In this document: positions 25,541 to 36,054 of the stretch, one piece after another
Layout of the letters: the number at the start of each line of letters is the position of its first letter
Numbering within the stretch: position 1 is the first letter of the stretch
Assembly: GCA_029265505.1 (NCBI GenBank)
Contig: JAJUII010000004.1
Location: forward strand, 1-37,480
Reading direction: 5' to 3'
Length of the DNA stretch: 37,480 nt
Source: Aeromicrobium choanae
GTDB lineage: Bacteria > Actinomycetota > Actinomycetes > Propionibacteriales > Nocardioidaceae
Translations under genes and position numbers: made by a program
Notes under the pieces: model-generated
Told to the model about the DNA's origin: nothing
Databases searched by the model: none
Seen by the model: only the letters and a program-made list of their open reading frames with translations

Positions 25541-26736
25541 CCCGCCGCGCGGCGACCACGCCGTCCGACCGGCGGCCCCACGTCGAGCGTCGGATCTCGA
25601 CCCGTCACGAGCCGGACCGGATCGACGTCGACGCGATGCTCGCCGACCGCCGGACCCGGATCATCGTGTGCTGCGGTGCGGGCGGGGTTGGCAAGACGAC
25701 CACCGCCGCCGCGCTCGCCCTGCGTGCCGCCGAGCAGGGGCGCACGGTGTGCGTGCTGACGATCGACCCGGCTCGCCGGCTCGCCCAGTCGCTGGGACTC
25801 GTCGAGCTCGACAACACGCCCCGGCCCGTGCAGGGCATCGACGCCGGGGCGGGCGGGTCGCTCGACGCGATGATGCTCGACATGAAGTCGACCTTCGACG
25901 AGGTCGTCATCGCCCACGCCTCCCCGGAGAAGGCGGCCGAGATCCTGGCCAATCCCTTCTACGTCGCCCTGTCCAGCTCCTTCGCCGGCACCCAGGAGTA
26001 CATGGCGATGGAGAAGCTCGGCCAGCTGCACGCCGAGGGGCGCTGGGACCTGATCGTGGTCGACACGCCCCCGTCGCGGTCCGCGCTGGACTTCCTCGAT
26101 GCGCCCGAGCGGCTGTCCTCGTTGCTGGACGGGCGGTTCATCAAGCTGCTCCTCGCTCCGGCCAAGGGGCCGGCACGCCTGTTCTCCGCCGGTCTGGGGA
26201 TCGTGACCGCCGCGCTGAACAAGGTGCTCGGTGCCCAGGTGCTGCGTGACATGCAGACCTTCGTCGCCGCGTTCGACACCCTGTTCGGGGGGTTCCGGCA
26301 GCGGGCCGAGGCGACGTTCTCCCTCCTGCAGGCCGAGGGGACCGCGTTCTTCGTGGTGGCGGTGCCTGAGCCGGCGGCGATGCGGGAGGCCGCCTACTTC
26401 GTCGAGCGCCTCGAGGCCGACGACATGCCGCTGGCGGGGCTGATCGTCAATCGCGTGCACGACGAGAGCGCGGCCGGAATCAGCGCCGCGGACGCCGAGT
26501 CGGCCGCGCCGCGTCTGGCGAGGGGGCGTGCGGCCGAGCGTCGCACCGCCGAACTGCTCGACGTCCATGCCGAGCGGATGCGTCTGGCCGAGCGGGAGAA
26601 CCGACTCCGGGACCGTTTCTCGGCCGCACACAGAAACGTCGAGGTCGTGCCCGTTCCGGCGCTCGAAACGGATGTGCACGACCTCGACGGTCTGCGAAGG
26701 ATCGGGGATCATCTCGGCACGCCGCAGCGCGCCTGA
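25537..26736 (+). CDS. bagB: ArsA/GET3-like ATPase, BagB (Rv3680-like)
   Basis: A 399-residue partner of BagA. The P-loop CCGAGGVGKTTT (residues 45-56) has Ala48 where deviant Walker A ATPases have the signature lysine. Further motifs are LTIDPARRLAQSLG, VVDTPPSRSALDFLD and a helical, probably membrane- or client-facing region FIKLLLAPAKGPARLFSAGL. The C-terminus is charged and coiled (ERMRLAERENRLRDRF). It converges on wblA with a 2-bp gap. Confidence 0.88.
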   Translation: MTRRAATTPSDRRPHVERRISTRHEPDRIDVDAMLADRRTRIIVCCGAGGVGKTTTAAALALRAAEQGRTVCVLTIDPARRLAQSLGLVELDNTPRPVQGIDAGAGGSLDAMMLDMKSTFDEVVIAHASPEKAAEILANPFYVALSSSFAGTQEYMAMEKLGQLHAEGRWDLIVVDTPPSRSALDFLDAPERLSSLLDGRFIKLLLAPAKGPARLFSAGLGIVTAALNKVLGAQVLRDMQTFVAAFDTLFGGFRQRAEATFSLLQAEGTAFFVVAVPEPAAMREAAYFVERLEADDMPLAGLIVNRVHDESAAGISAADAESAAPRLARGRAAERRTAELLDVHAERMRLAERENRLRDRFSAAHRNVEVVPVPALETDVHDLDGLRRIGDHLGTPQRA

Positions 26737-26738
26737 GC

Positions 26739-26999
26739 TCAGCCGGCTGCGGGAACGAGGACGTTGCGCCAGCTCTTGATGTGCGGCTTGCGACGCAGCA
26801 GGGCGCGGCGCTCGCGCTCGGTCATCCCACCCCAGACGCCCCACTCGATGCGGTTGTCGAGAGCTTCGGCGAGACACTCGGCGCGGACGCTGCACCCGTT
26901 GCACACGAGCTTGGCGCGGTTCTGCTCGGCTCCCTTCACGAACAGATCGTCCGACTTGCCCAGACACGCGGCTTCCTGGGCCCAATTCTCGTTCCACAT
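26739..26999 (-). CDS. wblA: WhiB-family iron-sulfur regulator, WblA/WhiB4 type
   Basis: An 86-residue [4Fe-4S] transcription factor. Ligands are Cys12, Cys33, Cys36 and Cys42; the turn GVWGGMTERERRALLRR is followed by the basic DNA-binding end KPHIKSWRNVL. The FVKGAEQNRAK and SWRNVL segments place it with Streptomyces WblA and mycobacterial WhiB4, which also sit between the BagAB-like ATPases and a penicillin-binding protein gene. Those relatives respond to oxygen, nitric oxide or development. A structured leader precedes the ATG. Confidence 0.93.
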   Translation of the reverse strand: MWNENWAQEAACLGKSDDLFVKGAEQNRAKLVCNGCSVRAECLAEALDNRIEWGVWGGMTERERRALLRRKPHIKSWRNVLVPAAG

Positions 27000-27013
27000 G
27001 GCAGAGACCTTTC

Positions 27014-27047
27014 CCGAGACTTCTCCGGCCCCCTCGACCGGAGAAAA
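27014..27047 (-). promoter_or_regulatory. Hairpin in the wblA 5' leader
   Basis: TTCTCCGG and CCGGAGAA form an 8-bp stem around a 9-nt loop, between the predicted transcript start (about 27062) and the wblA ribosome site (GGAAAGG). On the minus strand it is preceded by TTTTT. It may affect wblA translation or stability. Confidence 0.5.
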
Positions 27048-27068
27048 AGTTCCTCTTCTGCGGGATTC

Positions 27069-27074
27069 AGCCTA
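27069..27074 (-). promoter_or_regulatory. -10 box for wblA
   Basis: TAGGCT on the minus strand, predicting a leader of about 60 nt. A GGAGGTA/TACCTCC inverted repeat (27083-27106) lies directly upstream and could be an operator. Confidence 0.5.
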
Positions 27075-27131
27075 GAAAGCCGGGAGGTAAACGGACAGAT
27101 ACCTCCGGGTAGTTCCTGTCTAGTCCCAATG

Positions 27132-27147
27132 AGTCACCCGGGTCACA
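27132..27147 (-). promoter_or_regulatory. Possible Crp-like site between wblA and ponA2
   Basis: On the minus strand TGTGACCCGGGTGACT matches TGTGA-N6-TCACA at 8 of 10 positions. It is centred about 66 bp before the predicted ponA2 start. Weak evidence. Confidence 0.25.
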
Positions 27148-27193
27148 CTCGCCCCGCCGCGTCCGCGGGCCGAAATGCGTTGCCGAGGTCACG

Positions 27194-27199
27194 TATTCT
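27194..27199 (+). promoter_or_regulatory. -10 box for ponA2 (leaderless)
   Basis: TATTCT ending 6 nt before ATG 27206. This favours that start over the out-of-frame ATG at 27201. Confidence 0.55.
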
Positions 27200-27205
27200 C
27201 ATGGC

Positions 27206-29410
27206 ATGGCGTGGCACGAGATGGGCGGATCCTTCAAGAAGGTCGCCGCGAGCGAACCGCGTCCGACGTCCAAGCTCGGGGCCATCGGGTCCATCGCCTG
27301 GTTGTCGGCGCTGGCCGGCATGATCGTCGCCGCCATCTTCATTCCGGGGACGGCCTTCATGGCCTCCACCACGAGCAAGGTCAGCAAGGACATCATCGAC
27401 CTCCCGCTCGCGCTGCAGGACCTGCCGAACCCGCAGACCACGCGCGTGCTGGCCTCGAACGGCAAGCGCATCGCGTACTTCTACCAGGAGAACCGCCAGG
27501 ACGTCCCGCTCGACAAGATCGCCCCGATCATGCGCGAGGCGATCATCTCGATCGAGGACTACCGCTTCTACGAGCACGGGGCGCTCGACCTCAAGGGCAC
27601 GCTGCGCGCGCTGCTCAACAACGCCGCCGACGGTGACACCCAGGGCGGCTCGTCGATCACCCAGCAGTTGGTCAAGCTGACCCTCGTCCAACAGGCCACG
27701 ACCAAGGAGCAGCGGGCCGCGGCGACCGAGGTCTCGACCGCGCGCAAGATCCGCGAGCTGAAGCTGGCGATCAACTACGAGAAGAAGTACGACAAGGACG
27801 AGATCCTCGAGCACTACCTGAACATCGCCTACTTCGGCGACGGCGCCTACGGCGTGAACGCCGCGGCCTACCACTACTTCTCGGTCAGCCCCGACAAGCT
27901 GACCACCGCCCAGGCGGCGACGCTCGCCGGCCTGGTCCAGAACCCCGAGCAGTACAACCCGCGGATCTACCCCGAGCGGGCCCTGAAGCGCCGCAACACG
28001 GTGCTCGCGGTGATGGCCCGTCTCGGCAAGATCTCGCGTGCCGAGGCCGAGGAGCTCAGCGCCACGCCGATCGGCCTGAAGATCACGTCGTTCCCGAACG
28101 GCTGCGTCGAGTCGGTCGCCTCGTTCTCGTGCGACTACATCCGCCGTTACCTGCTCAAGGAGCCCGCGCTCGGCGACACCGTCGAGGAGCGGCAGGCGAT
28201 GCTCGAGCGGGGTGGCCTGACCATCAAGTCGAACATCGACCTGACGATGCAGGGCCACGTCAACGAGGCCGTGCACAAGTACGTCGGCGCGACCGACAAG
28301 GCGATCGGCTCGCTCGCTCTCGTCGAGCCCGGCACCGGCAAGGTGCGCGCCCTGGGGCAGTCGCGCGACATGGGCCGCAACAAGAAGAAGGGCGAGTCCT
28401 TCATCAACTACTCCGTGCCCAAGGAGTTCGGCGACTCGAACGGCTTCCAGGCCGGATCGACGTTCAAGATCTTCACCACGGCGGCGGCGATCGAGGCGGG
28501 CATCCCGACCTCCAAGTCGTATCCCTCGCCGCAGACGATGACCATCCCGACCGGCGCCTACTTCGACTGCGACGGCAACGGAACGGGGCCCTGGCAGGTC
28601 AAAAACTCGACCGGCTCGGGCACCTTCGACATGGTGCGCGGTCTGCGCCAGTCGGTGAACACCTATTTCGCCCAGCTGGAGAAGGAAGTCGGTCTCTGCG
28701 AGACGGTCACGATGGCCAAGAAGATGGGCATCCCGATCCAGGAGCCGGACGTCAAGAAGGGCAGCCCGGGAAGCTACATCCCGTCGTTCACGCTCGGTCC
28801 GATCGACGTGAGCCCGCTGGACATGGCCGCCGCGTACGCCACGCCGGCCTCGGGTGGCCTGTACTGCAAGCCGCAGCCGGTCAGCGAGATCCTCGACCGC
28901 AACGGCAAGACGCTCAAGAAGTACAAGCCCGAGTGCAAGCGGGTGATGAGCAAGGAGACCGCGGCCAAGGTCAACGCGATCCTCGTCGGACTGCAGCAGC
29001 CGGGCGGCTTCGGTTACAACAACGGCACCGGCCTGCCGATCCCGTCGGCGGCCAAGACCGGTACCACCAACGACGCCAAGGCCGTCTGGTACGTCGGTTA
29101 CACGCCGGAGATCTCCGCGGCCTCGATGATCGCCGGCATCAACAGCAAGGGTCAGCCGTCCGGACTGGTCGGCACGACGCTCAAGGGCGTGCCGATCTCG
29201 TTCGGCATGGCAGGCGGCTCCTCACTGGCCGGCCCGCAGTGGAAGGCCGCGATGGGGCCGATCGCGGAGAACCTCACCCCGGCGCCGTTCGACGCCACCG
29301 TGCTGGAGTACGCCAAGCCGGCGAAGAAGAGCGACGATGACGACGACCGGGGCAGGTCCGGACGGGGCCGCGGCGGCGACCGTCGCGGCGGCGGACCGGA
29401 TCGCGACTGA
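27206..29410 (+). CDS. ponA2: Bifunctional class A penicillin-binding protein (PonA2-like)
   Basis: A 734-residue peptidoglycan synthase anchored by one helix (about 25-50) with the bulk outside the cell. The glycosyltransferase (GT51) has EDYRFYEHGALD (Glu117), GGSSITQQLVK and RKIRELKLA. The transpeptidase has GSTFKIF (Ser418, Lys421), QSVNTYF and KTGTT (from Lys617). M. tuberculosis PonA2 ends in a PASTA domain; this protein has none and ends in a low-complexity tail (KSDDDDDRGRSGRGRGG). It is divergent from wblA and convergent with the YqeY gene (3-bp gap). Confidence 0.94.
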   Translation: MAWHEMGGSFKKVAASEPRPTSKLGAIGSIAWLSALAGMIVAAIFIPGTAFMASTTSKVSKDIIDLPLALQDLPNPQTTRVLASNGKRIAYFYQENRQDVPLDKIAPIMREAIISIEDYRFYEHGALDLKGTLRALLNNAADGDTQGGSSITQQLVKLTLVQQATTKEQRAAATEVSTARKIRELKLAINYEKKYDKDEILEHYLNIAYFGDGAYGVNAAAYHYFSVSPDKLTTAQAATLAGLVQNPEQYNPRIYPERALKRRNTVLAVMARLGKISRAEAEELSATPIGLKITSFPNGCVESVASFSCDYIRRYLLKEPALGDTVEERQAMLERGGLTIKSNIDLTMQGHVNEAVHKYVGATDKAIGSLALVEPGTGKVRALGQSRDMGRNKKKGESFINYSVPKEFGDSNGFQAGSTFKIFTTAAAIEAGIPTSKSYPSPQTMTIPTGAYFDCDGNGTGPWQVKNSTGSGTFDMVRGLRQSVNTYFAQLEKEVGLCETVTMAKKMGIPIQEPDVKKGSPGSYIPSFTLGPIDVSPLDMAAAYATPASGGLYCKPQPVSEILDRNGKTLKKYKPECKRVMSKETAAKVNAILVGLQQPGGFGYNNGTGLPIPSAAKTGTTNDAKAVWYVGYTPEISAASMIAGINSKGQPSGLVGTTLKGVPISFGMAGGSSLAGPQWKAAMGPIAENLTPAPFDATVLEYAKPAKKSDDDDDRGRSGRGRGGDRRGGGPDRD

Positions 29411-29413
29411 GGG

Positions 29414-29875
29414 TCAGGCGCCGAGCCGCCGCTTGACCTCGGCGGCGACGGCTGCGCCGTCGGCACGCCCCTTCGTCTTGGACTGCACCAGGCCCATCAC
29501 CTTGCCCATGGCCTTCATGCCCTCGCCCGCGGCGCCGGTCTGCTCGATCGCCTCGTCGATGATCGCGGCGATCTCCTCGGCCGAGAGCTGGGCGGGCAGG
29601 TAGTCGGCCAGGATCTCGGCCTCGGCGCGCTCCTTCTCGGCGAGCTCGGGACGGCCGCCGTCGTCGAACGCGGCCGCCGCCTCCCGCCGCTTCTTCGCCT
29701 CGGACGACAAGACCGAGATCACGTCCTCGTCGGACAGCTCGCGGGCCGTGGTGCCGGCGACCTCCGCGTTCGAGATCGCGGTGAGCGCCATCCGGATCAC
29801 CGCCGTGCGCAGGGAGTCGCGCGCCTTGAGGGAGGCGTTCAGATCGGCGCGGAGACGGTCCTTGAGAGCAGACAT
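29414..29875 (-). CDS. GatB/YqeY-domain protein
   Basis: A 153-residue helical protein that resembles the tRNA-binding tail of GatB. It starts MSALKDRLRADLNASLKARD, with TAVIRMALTAISNAEV in the N-terminal helices and the typical YLPAQLSAEEIAAIIDEAI and GKVMGLVQSKTKGRADG towards the end. Its exact role is unknown; it may assist in tRNA-dependent amidation. It is divergent from the metallophosphoesterase gene, and a weak GAGAAT element lies 6 nt before ATG 29875. Confidence 0.9.
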   Translation of the reverse strand: MSALKDRLRADLNASLKARDSLRTAVIRMALTAISNAEVAGTTARELSDEDVISVLSSEAKKRREAAAAFDDGGRPELAEKERAEAEILADYLPAQLSAEEIAAIIDEAIEQTGAAGEGMKAMGKVMGLVQSKTKGRADGAAVAAEVKRRLGA

Positions 29876-29917
29876 GGCTCCATTCTCCCACTGGGGCGCG
29901 CAGGCGCCCGCCGCCGC

Positions 29918-29923
29918 TAGGCT
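29918..29923 (+). promoter_or_regulatory. -10 box for the metallophosphoesterase gene (leaderless)
   Basis: TAGGCT ending 6 nt before ATG 29930. Confidence 0.6.
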
Positions 29924-29929
29924 GGCCGC

Positions 29930-30832
29930 ATGAAGCCGAGCCGACTGCTGGGAGCGACCGCGGCGCTCGGCCTCGGCACGCTGGCCTACTCCTGGGTCGA
30001 GGCGACCCGGCGCTTCGTGGTCCGCGAGCTCTCGGCACCGGTCCTGCCACCGGGCAGCGAGCCGATCCGCGTCCTGCACCTGTCGGACATCCACCTGGTT
30101 CCCACGCAGACCCCCAAGCTGCGGTGGCTGCGTTCGCTCGCCTCGCTGGAGCCCGACCTCGTCGTGAACACCGGCGACAACCTGGCGCACGCGGCCTCGG
30201 TGACGCCGCTCACCGAGGCGCTCGGTGACCTGCTCGACGTCCCCGGCGTGTTCGTGTTCGGCTCGAACGACTACTTCTCCCCGCGGCTGAAGAACCCGAT
30301 GGCGTACCTCGGCGGCGGCACGGGGGTGGACGTCGGCGGCGACTGGGAGCGCGTCCGCGACCTGCCGTACGAGACGCTGCGATCGGAGCTGGGCCGGGGC
30401 GGGTGGCTCGACCTCAACAACGCTCGGGGCGAGCTGACCGTCAACGGCACCCGGATCGCGTTCCGTGGTGTCGACGATCCGCACCTGCGGTACGACGACC
30501 TGAGCGACCCGAGCACCGACCCGACCGCCGACCTGCGGATCGGCGTCGCGCACGCCCCGTACCTGCGGGTGCTGGACGCGTTCACCGCGGCCGGGGACGA
30601 GATCATCCTCGCCGGACACACGCACGGGGGACAGCTGCAGATTCCCGGCGTCGGCGCCCTGGTCACCAACTGCGACCTCGAGCCGGGCCGCGCCGACGGC
30701 CTGCACCGGCACCGCGTCGCCGGCTTCGGGGAGTCCTGGCTGCACGTGTCGGCGGGGTGTGGAACCTCGCCGTTCACCCCATTTCGGTTCTGCTGCCGAC
30801 CCGAGGCGACAGTCCTCACCCTGACCGGGTAG
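29930..30832 (+). CDS. Membrane-anchored metallophosphoesterase (Rv3683-like)
   Basis: A 300-residue calcineurin-like phosphoesterase. An N-terminal hydrophobic helix (LLGATAALGLGTLAYSWVEA) probably anchors it. Metal motifs are HLSDIHL, VNTGDNL, FGSNDYF (in place of GNHD), VAHAP and AGHTHGGQL, all present, so it should be active. The substrate is unknown; members of this group act on phospholipids, UDP-sugars or nucleotides. It lies directly after ponA2 in M. tuberculosis as well. Its TAG stop is part of the tRNA promoter. Confidence 0.9.
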   Translation: MKPSRLLGATAALGLGTLAYSWVEATRRFVVRELSAPVLPPGSEPIRVLHLSDIHLVPTQTPKLRWLRSLASLEPDLVVNTGDNLAHAASVTPLTEALGDLLDVPGVFVFGSNDYFSPRLKNPMAYLGGGTGVDVGGDWERVRDLPYETLRSELGRGGWLDLNNARGELTVNGTRIAFRGVDDPHLRYDDLSDPSTDPTADLRIGVAHAPYLRVLDAFTAAGDEIILAGHTHGGQLQIPGVGALVTNCDLEPGRADGLHRHRVAGFGESWLHVSAGCGTSPFTPFRFCCRPEATVLTLTG

Positions 30833-30835
30833 AAT
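30830..30835 (+). promoter_or_regulatory. -10 box for tRNA-Pro
   Basis: TAGAAT with GCGACA (30806-30811) 18 bp upstream as a plausible -35. The predicted start is about 10 nt before the mature tRNA. Confidence 0.5.
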
Positions 30836-30851
30836 CGCGAAGGTTGCATCA

Positions 30852-30928
30852 CGGGGTGTGGCGCAGCTTGGTAGCGCGCATCGTTCGGGACGATGAGGCC
30901 GCAGGTTCAAATCCTGTCACCCCGACCA
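30852..30928 (+). tRNA. tRNA-Pro (anticodon CGG)
   Basis: A 77-nt cloverleaf. Acceptor CGGGGTG pairs with CACCCCG; the D-loop has AGCTTGGTAGC; the anticodon stem CATCG/CGATG encloses loop TTCGGGA, so the anticodon is CGG and reads CCG; the T arm is CAGGTTCAAATCCTG. CCA is encoded in the DNA. Confidence 0.97.
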
Positions 30929-30929
30929 T

Positions 30930-30959
30930 CGAGACCCTCGGCTCCGGCCGAGGGTCTCG
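30930..30959 (+). terminator. Terminator after tRNA-Pro
   Basis: Perfect 13-bp stem (CGAGACCCTCGGC and complement) with a TCCG loop, two bases after the tRNA. No T-tract. Confidence 0.85.
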
Positions 30960-30981
30960 CCCATTTCCGGCCCGACGCCGC

Positions 30982-30997
30982 TGTGACGGAGCGCACA
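30982..30997 (+). promoter_or_regulatory. Crp/GlxR-like site upstream of aacS
   Basis: TGTGACGGAGCGCACA matches TGTGA-N6-TCACA at 9 of 10 positions. It ends 3 bp before the -10 box, a position that would favour repression. Confidence 0.55.
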
Positions 30998-30999
30998 CC

Positions 31000-31005
31000 T
31001 AGACT
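31000..31005 (+). promoter_or_regulatory. -10 box for aacS (leaderless)
   Basis: TAGACT ending 7 nt before ATG 31013. Confidence 0.6.
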
Positions 31006-31012
31006 GCGGTCC

Positions 31013-32968
31013 ATGGCTGCCGATGTGCTGTGGAACCCGCCGCTCACCGGCGACACCGCGATCGAGCGGTTCGCGCGGTGGGTGAGCCGGACCCGAGGGA
31101 TCGATCTTCCGGACTACGAGGCGCTGTGGCGCTGGTCCGTCGAGGACGTGGCCGGCTTCTGGGGCGCCTGGTTCGAACGCCTGGACCTGCCCCACGACGG
31201 CGAGCCCGAGCCGGTGCTGGCGGACGCGTCGATGCCGGGAGCCGTCTGGTTCCCGCGTCTGGCGCTCAACTACGCCGAGGCGATGCTGCGGATGCCCGGC
31301 CGCGCGGACGACGACGTCGTGATCATCGCCCGGTCGCAGAGCCGCGACGAGGTCACGGTGACCGCCGCCGAGCTGCGCGACCAGGTGGCCAGGGCGCGCC
31401 GTGGGCTGCTCGACCTCGGGGTCCGGCGGGGTGACCGGGTGGCGGCCTACGCCCCCAACATCCCCGAGACGCTCGTCCTGATGCTCGCCGCGGCGAGCAT
31501 CGGCGCGATCTTCTCCTCCTGCGCCCCCGAGTTCGGCACCCAGAGCGTCATCGACCGCTGGCGGCAGATCGAGCCGGTCGTGCTACTGGCCGTCGACGGC
31601 TACCGGTACGGCGACAAGGGCATCGACCGGCGCGAGCAGGTCGGCGAGATCAACGCCGCCCTGCCCAGCGTGCGCACCGTGGTCTGGCTGCCCTACCTCG
31701 ACCCGGCCGCCAGTCCGCCCGAGGGCGCCATCGGGTGGTCGGAGCTCACCGCCCGGACCGGGCCGTTGGAGTTCGAGCGACTCGAGTTCGCGTCGCCGCT
31801 CTACGTGCTGTTCTCCTCCGGCACGACCGGCCTGCCCAAGCCGATCGTCCACGGGCACGGCGGCATCACGATCGAGCACCTCAAGGCCTTGAGCCTGCAG
31901 AGCGACCTCGGCCCCACCGACCGCTTCTTCTGGTTCTCCACCACCGGCTGGATGATGTGGAACTACCTGGTGTCCGGGATCGGCGTCGGCGCGACGATCG
32001 TCATGGTCGACGGCAACCCCGCCCACCCCGACCTCGCCATGCTGTGGCGGCTCGCCGGCGAGCTCGGCATCACCTACTTCGGCACGAGCGCGCCGTTCCT
32101 GCTCCAGTGCCGCAAGGAGGGACTGCATCCGGCCCGGGAGGCCGACCTGTCCGCGCTGCGCGCGATCGGCTCCACGGGGGCGCCCCTTCCGGAGGCCGGC
32201 TTCCGGTGGGTCTACGACGAGTTCGATCCGTCGGTCCAGCTGTGCTCCGTCTCGGGAGGCACCGACACCTGCGCGGCCTTCGTCGCGAGCGCGCCCACGG
32301 TCCCCGTGTACGCCGGTGAGATCTCCTGTCGGGCGCTGGGCGCCGACGTCGACGCCTTCGACGAGGCGGGGGCCTCGGTGCGCGGGCAGCTCGGCGAGCT
32401 CGTCATCAAGCAGCCCATGCCGTCGATGCCGGTCGGGTTCTGGGGCGACGAGGACGGCTCGCGCTACCGCGCCTCGTACTTCGAGGACTACCCGGGCGTG
32501 TGGCGTCACGGCGACTGGATCACGATCACCGACCGCGGCTCGTGCGTCATCACCGGCCGCAGTGACGCCACCCTCAACCGTGGCGGCGTCCGCCTGGGAA
32601 CGTCGGAGTTCTACGCCGTCGTCGAGTCCCTGCCCGAGATCGCCGACAGCATCGTGGTGCACCTGGAGGATCCCGAGGGAGGTCCGGGGCGCCTGCTGCT
32701 GTTCGTCGCGCTCACCGAGGGCCACACCCTCGACGAGGCTCTCACCCGCCGGATCGCGTCCGAGCTGCGCACGAAGCTGTCACCGCGCCACGTCCCGGAC
32801 GAGATCCACCAGGTGCGCGGCATGCCGCGCACCCTGTCGGGGAAGAAGCTCGAGGTCCCGGTCAAGAAGATCCTGCGCGGCACCCCGGTCGACGAGGCGG
32901 CGTCCAAGGGCGCGCTGCAGAACCCCGAGGTGCTCGACGACTTCGTCGGCTTCGCCGAGAGGTCCTGA
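31013..32968 (+). CDS. aacS: Acetoacetyl-CoA synthetase
   Basis: A 651-residue ANL enzyme that activates acetoacetate to acetoacetyl-CoA with ATP. The opening LWNPPLTGDTAIERFARWV, the ATP loop LFSSGTTGLPKPIVHGHGG, the FWFSTTGWMMWNYLVSG segment and the ending PRTLSGKKLEVPVKKIL (with the catalytic lysine) are characteristic of acetoacetyl-CoA synthetases rather than Acs. It could recycle the acetoacetate made by HMG-CoA lyase. The open frame continues upstream through the tRNA, but the -10 box and the domain start fix ATG 31013. Confidence 0.95.
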   Translation: MAADVLWNPPLTGDTAIERFARWVSRTRGIDLPDYEALWRWSVEDVAGFWGAWFERLDLPHDGEPEPVLADASMPGAVWFPRLALNYAEAMLRMPGRADDDVVIIARSQSRDEVTVTAAELRDQVARARRGLLDLGVRRGDRVAAYAPNIPETLVLMLAAASIGAIFSSCAPEFGTQSVIDRWRQIEPVVLLAVDGYRYGDKGIDRREQVGEINAALPSVRTVVWLPYLDPAASPPEGAIGWSELTARTGPLEFERLEFASPLYVLFSSGTTGLPKPIVHGHGGITIEHLKALSLQSDLGPTDRFFWFSTTGWMMWNYLVSGIGVGATIVMVDGNPAHPDLAMLWRLAGELGITYFGTSAPFLLQCRKEGLHPAREADLSALRAIGSTGAPLPEAGFRWVYDEFDPSVQLCSVSGGTDTCAAFVASAPTVPVYAGEISCRALGADVDAFDEAGASVRGQLGELVIKQPMPSMPVGFWGDEDGSRYRASYFEDYPGVWRHGDWITITDRGSCVITGRSDATLNRGGVRLGTSEFYAVVESLPEIADSIVVHLEDPEGGPGRLLLFVALTEGHTLDEALTRRIASELRTKLSPRHVPDEIHQVRGMPRTLSGKKLEVPVKKILRGTPVDEAASKGALQNPEVLDDFVGFAERS

Positions 32969-32991
32969 ACTCGGGGCTCGGACCGGCCCGG

Positions 32992-35315
<2,324 letters not shown>

Positions 35316-35378
35316 GGACAATCCTTGCTCTGGGAGTTCTGCCTACGCAGGCGTGTGACGCGGCGCTGCGCCCGCCTC

Positions 35379-35384
35379 AGTCTA
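35379..35384 (-). promoter_or_regulatory. -10 box for lysC-asd
   Basis: TAGACT on the minus strand, predicting a leader of about 57 nt. The leader holds the small inverted repeat GCCTACGCAGGC (35341-35352) but no lysine riboswitch. Confidence 0.5.
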
Positions 35385-35443
35385 CGCGACCCGATCCCCG
35401 GCCCCTCCCGCTGTCCGAGACGCGGGCGCGTGCACCGACGGGG

Positions 35444-36040
35444 TCAGCCGACGGCGGTGCGGCCCTCGAAGGCGCGGCCGAGCGTGACCTCGTCGGCGTA
35501 CTCGAGGTCGCCGCCGACGGGAAGACCGCTGGCCAGCTTGGTGACCTTGAGGCCGAGCGGCACGAGCATGCGCATCAGATAGGTCGCGGTCGCCTCGCCC
35601 TCGAGGTTCGGGTCGGTGGCGATGATGACCTCGGTGACCGTGCCGTCCTGGAGCCGGCCGAGCAGCTCCTTGATCCGCAACTGGTCCGGGCCGATCCCCG
35701 CGATCGGGCTGATGGCTCCGCCCAGGACGTGGTAGCGGCCGCGGAACTCGCGCGTCCGCTCGATCGCGATGACGTCCTTGCTCTCCTCCACCACACACAG
35801 GACCGTCTCGTCGCGGCGCGGGTCGGCGCAGATGCGGCAGGTGGTGTCGACGGTGACGTTGCCGCAGATCGAGCAGAAGGCGACCTTGGTCTTGGCGTCG
35901 ATCAGGGCCTGGGCGAACCGCTTGACGTCCTCGGCCTCGGAGTCGAGCAGGTGGAAGGCGATCCGCTGGGCGCTCTTCGGTCCGATGCCCGGCAGTCGAC
36001 CGAGCTCGTCGATGAGGTCCTGGATCACGCTTTCGTACAC
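35444..36040 (-). CDS. recR: Recombination protein RecR
   Basis: A 198-residue protein of the RecFOR pathway that helps load RecA onto gapped DNA. In order: helix-hairpin-helix [20 protein letters not shown], zinc finger [16 protein letters not shown], Toprim domain with [18 protein letters not shown] and the conserved end [19 protein letters not shown] 36040 is chosen because a TAGGCT box lies 7 nt upstream and the length matches RecR. It follows the SMR gene by 14 bp yet appears to have its own promoter. Confidence 0.96.
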   Translation of the reverse strand: MYESVIQDLIDELGRLPGIGPKSAQRIAFHLLDSEAEDVKRFAQALIDAKTKVAFCSICGNVTVDTTCRICADPRRDETVLCVVEESKDVIAIERTREFRGRYHVLGGAISPIAGIGPDQLRIKELLGRLQDGTVTEVIIATDPNLEGEATATYLMRMLVPLGLKVTKLASGLPVGGDLEYADEVTLGRAFEGRTAVG

Positions 36041-36047
36041 GTCGCCC

Positions 36048-36053
36048 AGCCTA
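36048..36053 (-). promoter_or_regulatory. -10 box for recR (leaderless)
   Basis: TAGGCT on the minus strand in the 14-bp gap after the SMR gene, 7 nt before GTG 36040. Confidence 0.55.
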
Positions 36054-36054
36054 G

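Noticed and set aside
24566-26736. Arsenite efflux (arsA) genes
   Set aside because: No arsenite-binding cysteine motif or ars genes; context is the BagAB/WblA/PonA2 locus.
30893-31012. N-terminal extension of the aacS frame
   Set aside because: It would run through the tRNA-Pro gene and its terminator. The -10 box and domain start support ATG 31013.
31583-32725. Minus-strand open frame opposite aacS
   Set aside because: Shadow of the well-conserved acetoacetyl-CoA synthetase.
35316-35378. Lysine riboswitch before lysC
   Set aside because: The leader is only about 57 nt, far too short for the lysine aptamer, and shows only a 4-bp repeat.
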